The notes beneath the pieces were generated by a model that saw only the letters and a list, made by a program, of their open reading frames with translations, had not been told where the DNA came from and ran no database searches. DNA of 64,000 nucleotides from Hyaloscypha bicolor E (lineage: Eukaryota; Ascomycota; Leotiomycetes; Helotiales; Hyaloscyphaceae): positions 249,247 to 313,246 of the forward strand of contig NW_020194575.1 in NCBI RefSeq assembly GCF_002865645.1. Direction: 5' to 3'. Shown piece by piece: positions 27,531 through 35,780 of the stretch. The translations under genes and the position numbers were made by a program. Every line of letters starts with the position of its first letter. Within the stretch, counting starts at the first letter, position 1.

Positions 27531-29474
27531 CTATATATTACTTATATATTTTATATTTTTTAGAATAATTTATTTAAGAATTCTATTTTATATAATAATA
27601 TTATATTTATTAGTTAGCTTTTCGGATTCTACTAATATTAATAGCTGCTTTAAAGCTATATATATTCGAACTATATATTAGAGCTAGTAATAAGCTTAAA
27701 TATATAATTAATTACTATTTTTATTAGTATTTCTTATATAAATATTAGTTATATTTATATTATAAAATATAAGCTTCTAATAATATTATTCTAGTATTTA
27801 TTTTAATAAAAACTTATTAATATTTATATTAATATATAAGTAAACTATTTATATAAAGCTATATAAGATTATATTATTTATTTTAAACTAAATAATTATT
27901 AAGAATTATATTATAAAACTTTATATTTATGAAATAACTCTAGTATTATATCTTATTTAAAAGCCTTATATATAGTCTAAATAGCTTACTAGCTATTATA
28001 TTAGGCCTAGATTTGTTTTTTCTAATTTTATAAATATTTTATAAGTTTATAAATCTATATATCTCGTTTTGAATTTATTATATATAAAATACTAATATTA
28101 GTAATTATAACTTCTAATATAAGCTAGTTCCTAAAAGTAGTTCTATATATACTAATTAAAATTAGTTATATAATCTAGTATTATAATATTAGATCTAATA
28201 GCCTTAATAAAAAGTAGTATAATTATTAATATATAATACTATTTTCTAATAATAGAAAAAATAAAAAGCAAATATAAAAAAAACGGAATTACTTATATAT
28301 TACTAATATAGCTAGCTTTTTTAAAGCTCTTATTACTAGAATTTAACTCGCTAATTCTTAGTACTTTTCTTAGAAATAAAATAATTCTTTATATATATAA
28401 CTAATAAATTAGTTATTTATAAAAATACGAAATATATTTTAATAATAAAAAGAAGTTTAGAGCTTTAATTAGTCCTAAATAAATAAGAATAATAGCCTAT
28501 TTAAATATAAATCTGAAAATACTATTATATAATTAAATAAATAATCTAATTAGAGATTTTAATATATATTTAAATAATATTATATAAATAAGTATTAATA
28601 TAAGTATATATCTCGATTTCAAATAATAATAGCTTATTATATCTATTAATTAACTAAATCTAGTCTAGTTCAAATATAATATAATTTTCTTTCTTAAACT
28701 ATATTTATTATATTTATAATATAATTGCCTCGAAATCAAGAAGTTATAATATTATATATAAGCTTTTTCTATAAATAATAAAATATATTAATAAATAAGG
28801 CCCTAATTTTTTAAATTAGAATAAAACTATAAAATATAAAAAGGCTAACTAGGTTATTAATAAATCTTATTAATAGAAGTATATATATAAATACTATTAT
28901 TTATAACTTATAATTCGCCTATTATTTAGTTTATTTTATAGTATTATAAATAGTTATTTATTTACTACTTGTCTATTTATTATAATTATATAATAAATAA
29001 AACTAAGCTTCTTATATATATAAATAACTCTAGTAATTAAAGCTATATAGCTATAATTCTCAAGATTCTTAAGTATTTTCTTATCTATATCTTTCAGATA
29101 ATATAGAATTATAATCTATATAAAAAAAAGATATATTTAGTATTTAAATATATATTTAGATATTTTATTTTTATAGTTAGTATTTAATTATATAGGTATT
29201 AATATTAATTTTCTATAAATATTTTAATCTTATTATAATTATTTTATAAGAAACGTTTATATAAGCCTATTTAATAATAGTATTATAATATAGTAAAAGA
29301 TTTATAGAATATTATAATATTATAATATAATTAAATAAGGTATTAATAGTATTAATATATTATAAGTTTAGGCTATATATTACTATTATAAAGCACTTTT
29401 AGTAATATAAGTACTAAATTACTAGAGTAATAGTAAGGTATATCCTAAAAATAGAGGGGCAGGCATGTACGGTT

Positions 29475-29562
29475 ATCAGAAATCAGAAAATCAGAAATCG
29501 AAAATCAGAAAATCAAATCTCGCTTCTCGGTTTTGTCGACTGGCTAGCTGTGGGCCTCAGTA
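29475..29562 (-). repeat. Right terminal inverted repeat of the outer element
   Basis: Reverse complement begins TACTGAGGCC, then AGTCGACAAAACCGAGAAGC and repeated GATTTTCTGATTTC units. It pairs with 1,061-1,132. Its first six bases supply the present TAC TGA end of the HET reading frame. Right flank is GAGGA. Confidence 0.7.
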
Positions 29563-31188
29563 GAGGAGTCGGGATTCATACTTATAGCCCTCTATACCGG
29601 AGGGGTGGTCGTCTGTAATTATGACAATAATAGTCCTCTTGCCAAAGACAATAGCTCGTCTCATTCTCACACTTATATCCAACTCATGCCGGGGATGTTG
29701 CCATGAAAATCTATCTAGCGTAGGCTCCCGTGCCTTTTGCTCCTTGGTCATGTCTTTACCAGCAAACAATTGAACGGCAATATCAGTTTCTCCCAGCTTA
29801 CATACTTGAAGAAAAACGCTTGATTGAGAAGGATCTACCGGATCCTGGATGTTGATGCCAACCGCAAAGCCCATATACTTGTTGTTGCGTGTGCCCCCAA
29901 AACAAAGCTCACCCAAGTTTCTCTTATCTGCGGAAAGTGGCGCCCCATAATCAAAGATGTAGAACGAGCCATCTGGTCTATAATGTGGAGACCATCTAGT
30001 GGGAGTAATCTCCGTAAGTTTAACACCACTATTTGGGAAGCTTGACTCGAAGAGCAACTCTGCCAACTAAAAACCGAATCCAGGAAGCAAGGACTTTATG
30101 GCCGTCTCCTGGACTTGAGCGACATATATTGACTCTATGGCAATGCTTTCTCGTTCGTGCACCGCTACACTAACGGTTCCGCAGTAAGGATCGAAATGGA
30201 ATGTATCGCTTGAAATTGAGTTGCGAGTTAGCCTGATCGCGAGGTTATACCCCGGCCGGCCGATTTCCTGACAATCGGGAATGCCGAAATCTTCTTCGAA
30301 GATAGGGAGATGGAGATGTATGCCTTTATTGGTAGATTCGAATGGTAAGCTGGTTCTCAAAGGGTCTCGGACGATAGATTTCGTATTAACAAAGGCAGAA
30401 GGACATTTAGCGAAGAGGCCTCCAGTGCAAACCTTGCTATCCGGATAGCCGGTTGCCCATGCGAAAATTGTATGATCAGTAGATCTTCTGATAATCTCCA
30501 CTTGTAGCCGGATAAAAGCATGGTCTCCTTCACCATAAAGCATTGGCATATGCACACCGAATATGCCCATAAGGCTATAAGCTTCATCCTCGACCCTAGT
30601 AGTCTGTCTCTGAGAGGCCCAGCACATCCTCTGCGCTATACTAAAGCTTTCAAGGCTTGTTCCCAAAAGTGCTTCAACTTGAATATTGGTGATCTTGGAT
30701 ATTAATACCCTTAGGCTTTGTTTGGTCCCAATGTCTTTCCAATAGCGGTTAAAGAATATAATGCTTTGAGGTGCAATTAACTCCTGTAGTGTCCAGCCCC
30801 TTTGAAACCATCTGCTGGTCGCTAACGTAGATAGGGGGTTCCCATGAGATATACCAAAATGATAGTCTGATAAATAAACGTAGCAGACGTCGGCCTTCTG
30901 ATACCAAGAGTACATGGAATTAATTGCTTCGGAGAGTTCTGCACTACTCGTTTTGTCGATACAGCAAGTGTCAACCCAAACGTACTCGAATCCAGTCGCT
31001 GCAGCAATTATGCAACAGCCCTGAATCTTCTGGTACCCTTTTTTCCACTTTGGTTCGCCACCTTGCATGTCTTGGAAAGAAACCTCTTCGGTCTCCCACG
31101 TGTGGGAGAGGATAGCGTACGGCGGGAGATCCCTCTCTGTAAACTCGGCTAGCTGAAGCGTTATTGAATTGAGGAGTCGCATGGTCAA
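29557..31188 (-). pseudogene. HET-domain protein, in-frame stop, 3' end cut by transposon
   Basis: Fungal HET-domain (PF06985) protein of the heterokaryon-incompatibility class. Residues 1-373 are clear: YAILSHTW near 25-32, WVDTCCIDK then SMYSWY near 75-100, SRWFQRGWTLQELIAP near 125-140, and an RVEDEAYSLMGIFGVHMP block near 205-222. The frame stops at TAG (30,067-30,069) and then continues open in the same frame for another 169 codons to 29,557. So either one codon mutated (CAG or TGG to TAG, both RIP-type changes) or an unrecognised intron lies there. The final two codons, TAC TGA, come from the inverted repeat of the inserted element. Start chosen at 31,188; the third residue is also Met and gives the usual MRLLN start. 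Whether the 373-residue form is made is unknown. Confidence 0.82.
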
Positions 31189-32129
31189 GAACCGGAATGT
31201 GCAGCTCCCAGATTAGATATGTGAGTGAGATCGGGGAAGAAAGTTGAAGTTGATCGAGACAAGGCTGGAGCTGGTGGAAGCCATGTACGAGGTCGTCAAA
31301 TTCACATCACGGGCTCTTCGTAGGAGAAATGAGTGGTCGAAATTGACCCCTGTGCGATTACTGATGTCTCTACTTCCAATCTGGTGAACCCTCTTTTCAG
31401 GACAACAGAACTGAATCAAAAGCACAAAAAGCTGCTTAGGGCTTGCAAGATCTTACACGAGTTCTGAGAAGTCATAAGGAGAAAGTTATATTAAATTATT
31501 AAGAAGTAAATGCTAATTCCCTAGTATTGGTAGACGTGCCAAAATCGGCCACTTTTTTATCCGACGACGAGCATAGCATGTCTCAGCTGTCGCTTGCGAG
31601 ACGAATCAAAGAATAGAGACGCTTTTGATTGCTACTAATCGTCGGCCTTACGTAACTAGCCGCCTTTCGTCACTAGTTCCTTAGTCGGTAAGAGCAGGCA
31701 TTAATATATTAAACAGACGCTATTATAGACTCTACTCGAGCTATAATCGTAATATAAAGAGGTATAATCAATGGGGTTTAAGATTAATCAGCGGAACAGA
31801 GATATTTAGGCATACCCTTATTTCAGATTTAGAGAAAGGCTGTCACGGATCGGCAGTGATATGCTCAATCAAATGGTTTCCTTACATACAAGAAGAATAA
31901 TCCAAGGAGAGAAACTAAGTCCAGGCTCCGTATAATGATTTGTATTCCGTGTGGAGCTGTTGGTAGGGAAAAGCAGGTGCCTAGGGCTCTCAGGCGCATG
32001 GTCTCTCTATGGGTCTCAACCCGTCACAAAGGCTGGCGAAAGGTGAAATTCGTCTACTTGAGAATAAGGATACGAAGGTATATAGATCAAAACAAAGAAT
32101 AGGTAAGGCGTTGCGAAGGCAGACAAAAA
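31189..32129. other. Intergenic, no gene seen
   Basis: Normal-to-slightly AT-rich DNA between the HET gene and the HET fragment. Small frames here (for example minus 31,213-31,425) have no recognisable features. A stretch at about 31,690-31,800 is TA-rich and may have been touched by RIP. Confidence 0.6.
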
Positions 32130-32509
32130 GAAGTTTCCTAATCCGAATTGTAAAAAGGAAATCCTCAGAAAACGGAGGCCCAAACCTCAAGTTTCTGAAG
32201 GGTTTCTTTCGGTGTTGATAGACATAGATGCGGTGGCATGGATCCAAAAACTGCCGGGCCGCGTCCAGGGATGTTGCAGAGCGGGCTGCCGTTGCATTCG
32301 ATGAACCTTATGTCGCTCAGATCGCCCCAGACATATGAGAGGGCGGTGTACTGAGGACGTTCGTCCAGATTGACAGTTCTCAGCGTACACTTCATGTGAC
32401 TGGAGGCAGTATCTATGCCGAGAAGCCGAATGTACTTGCCGCCGAGAGTTGAGAGGTCGTCGTAGCGACCGGCATTGAGGTATTGGTTTGCCGCGGACGT
32501 CGCGTCCAT
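32130..32509 (-). pseudogene. Frameshifted N-terminal fragment of a second HET-domain gene
   Basis: From the ATG at 32,507-32,509 the minus strand encodes an N-terminus with YTALSYVWGD near residues 53-62, the usual entry motif of HET domains, followed by IRFIECNGSP. At about 32,285 the family-like sequence jumps to another frame (ATSLDAARQFL), and a third frame holds a weak echo of the W-I-D-A-I-C-I-N-Q motif. Nothing of the remaining HET domain follows. A broken fragment with at least one frameshift and the C-terminal two thirds missing. Confidence 0.68.
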
Positions 32510-33390
32510 GGTTCAACAAGACGGCCGCAAGAATTCGACAATTGGTGGGCACAACTGATGGGGAACGCTGATGAGAAGGAAGAAATTTGACCTTTTGGCA
32601 AGGCTCCAGCCACCACCCACGATGACTGCATTTCAGCCAAACGGGTGGTTCCGAGACAACTGCTGCAGTCCGTGGCGATGTCCTTCGCAGCCATTGGCCG
32701 CAAAGCGAGAAGCGCCAGTCAAAAAACCGCCTCAGGTATCAAGGCACCAACATGAATTAACTGAACAATACTCCGTAGAGATGCTTTAGACACCAAGGGC
32801 ACGTTGCAGTCTTATTTCGGTTCATACCTCAGGCCGCCGAGCTTCGGGGCTGAAATATTATTGTGACCATTTTGAGATTCGCTCTGGAGGGTAATAAGTT
32901 TCACTGCTACCCCACGAGCGTATCTGCTAACTGACGTCACATTGAAGGCTGAGCTGGCAGAGCTCTTGGCTGCAAGAGCTGCATAGCAAACCAAAGTATC
33001 ACAAAGCTTTAGCTACGGAGTTCTCCTTCGAGCGTTGTTAAGGCGTGCAAAAGTCATTGGTTTTCCTGTCCAATGTGGTGCACCCCACCGAATAGGTTGG
33101 GTCGAGTAAAGCCGTCACTCGGCCATCGTGAGTCGTTGGAGGAGGTGTCACACGGGTTGCTGAGGTGCGTGGTTGTGTCACAAATGCCCGAAGGCTGAGA
33201 AGGCGGCTGGCTGAGTGTCTGGTCTGTGGCTTGTAGCTGGGAGGGGTGTACATGGCGGCATATAAATCAGCCACTGGGTCAAGCTTCGTGGATTTCGCTT
33301 CAGGAGTCCTGTTTGTTCTTCCTGTGCATCAGTAAACAGTCCATTTCTGACGCAACAGCACCGCCCGCGCTCTCGTCCTGAAGTAAAATC
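32510..33390 (+). promoter_or_regulatory. Upstream region of the bacterial-type gene; TATA-like box at 33,261
   Basis: No gene is recognisable from 32,560 to 33,390. TATAAATC occurs at 33,261, 130 bp before the ATG, followed by a C/T-rich leader and AAAATCATGGCC around the start codon, a context typical of filamentous fungi. No ribosome-binding site is seen. So the upstream side looks fungal although the gene looks bacterial. Confidence 0.45.
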
Positions 33391-34527
33391 ATGGCCCATG
33401 TCATCTATAATGGTAACGGCAGCACTGGCGGGACGACTCCCAGCGACAGCAACACCTACGCGCCTAACGCCTCCTTTACCCTTCAGAACCAAGGCACCCT
33501 GACGCTGGGAAGCCGGCTGTTCTTCTACTGGAACACCAAAGCCGACGGGACCGGGACGATCTTGTTTCCCGGCCCCAACAGCACGTTTCCGGATCAGACC
33601 ACCGATCTGACTCTCTACGCTGTCTGGGGCGTGACGACGGGCCTCACCACGGGCGGCGTCATAACGCACTTCAACTTCTTCTATGATGCCACCCTCGTCG
33701 GGGAGCCTGCGCGCATCAATCAGGTGCTCGCGACCGGCGCACTCAGCAAACCCGTCATCGAAAATGATTTCGACTGGCTGCAGGCGCAGTTCAAGGGCGT
33801 CGACATGACCGAGGGCAACACCTTTCCGATCCAGGTCGCGGTGACGGCCGTCATCCAAAGCGTTTACAACGCGAGCTGGAGCTGGGGCTGGCCGCTGTAC
33901 ATAAACGACGCAGGAAGCTGGTCCTCGACGCTCTTGCGCTCCTTGGTCATCGCCGAAGTGTCTGAGGTCTTTATGAGTGCGCAGCACAAAGGCTGGGGCT
34001 ACTCCAACGGCGTCTTCAACGAGGAGAGCTGCGGCGAGGCCCTTTCTCTGTTTCTGACGGTGCAGTTCCAACTTCAAAATGGGCTGGACAGTACCTGGTT
34101 GATGAACGGCACACCCGCGACCTGGCTCAACACGTCGCTTCCGGCAAGCAACCCAGCCTCGACGGAATTCGACCCCTCGACGGGCACGCATTACGGGTCG
34201 CGACTGGACTATGTCGGCAGCGTGAAGCCCTTCGCCAGCAATGGTCCGGCCACCGGCTGCTGTATGGCGTTCCTCTATTACCTGTTCCATCAGCTCCAGT
34301 TCACAGACATACCCAAGATGATTGACTCTGCGCCGGGTCTCGATGCCAACAATAACGTCGTCGGCGGCTCTTGCCTGAAGGGCGTCTACAGTCAGCTGAC
34401 GGGCGACAGTTCCGACCCGTTTCCGGACTTCGCGAGCCTGCTTGCCGCCGCCTATCCGCCAGATAAAGCCGCCAGCATTCCGGGGCCCAACGTTGACGAT
34501 CCCTGGCCGCTTGGCGGCCTCGGATAG
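33391..34527 (+). CDS. Bacterial-type protein with N-terminal InlB/Flg_new repeat
   Basis: Intronless 378-residue frame, much more GC-rich than its neighbours. Residues 1-80 match a Listeria-Bacteroides (Flg_new, PF09479) repeat: VIYNGNGSTGG, then TYAPNASF, FYWNTKADGTGT and TLYAVWG in the family order. Such repeats are mostly bacterial surface modules. The rest (about 90-378) I do not recognise by name. It has a VIAEVSEVFMSAQ helix at 187-198 and an ESCGEALSLFL helix at 212-222, an arrangement faintly like E-x-x-E metallopeptidase cores but without HExxH. There is no signal peptide or membrane segment. It sits between decayed HET genes and transposons, and a hairpin like a bacterial terminator follows 155 bp downstream. 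Horizontal transfer from bacteria is the simplest reading; an assembly chimera is the alternative. A 370-codon antisense frame over the same DNA is a GC-bias shadow. Confidence 0.8.
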   Translation: MAHVIYNGNGSTGGTTPSDSNTYAPNASFTLQNQGTLTLGSRLFFYWNTKADGTGTILFPGPNSTFPDQTTDLTLYAVWGVTTGLTTGGVITHFNFFYDATLVGEPARINQVLATGALSKPVIENDFDWLQAQFKGVDMTEGNTFPIQVAVTAVIQSVYNASWSWGWPLYINDAGSWSSTLLRSLVIAEVSEVFMSAQHKGWGYSNGVFNEESCGEALSLFLTVQFQLQNGLDSTWLMNGTPATWLNTSLPASNPASTEFDPSTGTHYGSRLDYVGSVKPFASNGPATGCCMAFLYYLFHQLQFTDIPKMIDSAPGLDANNNVVGGSCLKGVYSQLTGDSSDPFPDFASLLAAAYPPDKAASIPGPNVDDPWPLGGLG

Positions 34528-34681
34528 TTGGAGGAGATGATGTTGATCAATTGAGGGTGTGTGAGGAGTGTTAAGTACAGCTAGTCCTCGCTAAGAAAGG
34601 CACATCCACGGCCTCAGCGGATTCAGCCTCAACGTGCTAGGCGCGACGACGCCGGCTCTTCCCTACATTCATTCCGAAAAC

Positions 34682-34709
34682 AAACGCTGCCAGGGCGCAG
34701 CGTTTTTTT
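34682..34709 (+). terminator. Intrinsic-terminator-like hairpin plus T-run
   Basis: AAACGCTGC and GCAGCGTTT form a perfect 9-bp stem around a 6-base loop (34,691-34,696), followed by a run of seven T counted from 34,703. This is the textbook shape of a bacterial Rho-independent terminator, 155 bp after the stop of the bacterial-type gene. It would have no known role in a fungus; I read it as a relic of the donor DNA. Confidence 0.6.
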
Positions 34710-34734
34710 CTGCCGGTGCACGTGACTAGCTATA

Positions 34735-34860
34735 TTTCTCACTGGCATATCCCATTTGGGAATGGCCATATATCCCTCACTAGCATATTCCATTTGGGAA
34801 TGGCCATATATTCCTCACTAGTATACCTCATTTGGAGAATGGCTATATATTTCTCACTAG
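34735..34860 (+). repeat. 38-bp tandem repeats with internal palindrome
   Basis: Three and a half copies of a unit starting ACT(A/G)GCATATTCCATTT (34,741, 34,779, 34,817, then a partial at 34,856). Each contains the near-palindrome CCATTTGGGAATGG and ends CCATATAT. Later copies carry C-to-T and G-to-A changes. It lies directly after the terminator-like hairpin. Confidence 0.88.
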
Positions 34861-34987
34861 TAATAAAGATTAATAATAAAGGAAGTAAGGAGATTACTTG
34901 ATAAGCAATTAATTTAATATACGGGATCCTTATTAGTTAGTCCCTTTCCCCCTACTGCCCAAATTACTTGTTCTGAACGAGGAAACT

Positions 34988-35165
34988 GCCCCCCTTGAAT
35001 ACTTACAGTGGGTCCTTTAGTAACGCCACCCTGAAACCTCGTTTATAACCCCCAACTAGGAAATATCAGGTGCTCTCCAGAATCGCTATTGGCCATACAC
35101 CCTTGAGTTGGTCAGTGCAGGAGTGGTGTTATCCCAGGACCCACTGTAAGTATTCAAGGGGGGGG
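34988..35165. mobile_element. Small inverted-repeat element (MITE-like)
   Basis: GAATACTTACAGTGGGTCC at 34,996-35,014 (preceded by C6TT) is repeated in reverse complement at 35,137-35,165 (GGACCCACTGTAAGTATTC followed by AAG8). The arms are about 26 bp and the span 178 bp, with no coding capacity. No target duplication was recognised. The family is unknown; a fragment of a larger DNA transposon is possible. Confidence 0.6.
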
Positions 35166-35780
35166 ATAGTAGTATTTCCCTCCTTTTATCCACTTTCCTT
35201 CTCTCTCTCTCTCTCCTTCTTCTCTTTAGCTTAGTATTCTCAATACATGGGATTCTCTCGGATCTTTGAGCCTTGACCATTGCCTTGATCCCGCCGTCAC
35301 ACGGGGTAAGTAGTAGTTTCTATTATTATCTGAGATAACTCGCCCGCAACGAGGTGTTTCTTTAAACGGAGAATGAGGAGCTACTATTAGTGTATTATAC
35401 TATAACTCTACTAATTTTTTTTATAAGAAAAATGCTCGTTGTTGTCGTAATAATTAATTAAAGGGGCCTTGCGACCGGGCGCACGCTTCACTCGGGCGGT
35501 GAGGGATGTGCGCGCTAGCCGCATCTGGGGCGGAGGTGCGGCAGTGTTTTTCTTGGCGGTGATAATCTTACATTCCTCACAGGTTGCCTAGTGGATCCTT
35601 CTACAGTAGTTCTCTCGGCCTTGGTACTCGGGAACGCCACCATCGTGCCACTGCCACTGCACCTTGCCACATCCGCGGACGCTTCGGAATCCTTTTCACG
35701 AGGCTATGGCGATGGCAAAATACTACTAAGACGTATCATGGAAGCATTTGCGGTAACCCTTCTGTACCACCCACCTCCCA
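35166..35780. other. Intergenic; CT tract, no gene
   Basis: Contains a C/T microsatellite at about 35,200-35,225 and an AT-rich patch at 35,400-35,460. It is the upstream region of the membrane-protein gene. No recognisable promoter element beyond pyrimidine-rich DNA. Confidence 0.5.

Larger units (their letters stand above)
24784..29474. other. RIP-degraded interior of outer element, no gene
   Basis: About 4.7 kb of AT-rich DNA between the outer gypsy element and the right inverted repeat. No open frame survives and no protein family could be traced. An ATT microsatellite lies at 25,791-25,822 and an ATTAATATTAATAA repeat near 26,318-26,356. It presumably holds the 5' part of the outer element, whose 3' part is at 1,133-4,860. 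Confidence 0.6.
1061..29562 (-). mobile_element. Outer DNA-transposon-like shell carrying nested retrotransposons
   Basis: The two ends are inverted copies of each other: 1,061 onwards (TACTGAGGCC, then GTCGACAAAACCGAGAAGCG and a GATTTTCTGATTTT-rich tract) matches the reverse complement of the sequence ending at 29,562. GAGGA flanks both sides (1,056-1,060 and 29,563-29,567), read here as a 5-bp target duplication; a TA duplication with the ends at CTGAGGCC is an alternative reading. Subtracting the nested gypsy element leaves about 8.6 kb. An open tail of a minus-strand gene lies just inside the left end (stop at 1,201-1,203). The superfamily cannot be assigned. RIP mutation fills the interior and stops at these ends. 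Confidence 0.55.

Noticed and set aside
1..29470. Mitochondrial DNA or a centromere as explanation of the AT richness
   Set aside because: The block contains recognisable LTR retrotransposons with C-to-T/G-to-A differences between LTR pairs, and no mitochondrial genes or rRNA. A centromere cannot be judged from sequence alone.
1061..29562. Starship giant element
   Set aside because: No remains of a DUF3435 tyrosine recombinase were seen at either end, and no cargo genes. The interior is explained by nested LTR elements.
33178..34290. 370-codon open frame on the minus strand opposite the bacterial-type gene
   Set aside because: Its sequence is Arg/Gly/Ala-rich and without domains. The + frame has a clear Flg_new repeat and a normal composition, and a long antisense frame is expected in GC-rich coding DNA.
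35146..35247. Solo LTR (TGTAAG ... ATACA)
   Set aside because: The inverted match at 34,988-35,014 extends beyond the putative LTR start, so an inverted-repeat element explains the sequence better. No second LTR or duplication was seen.
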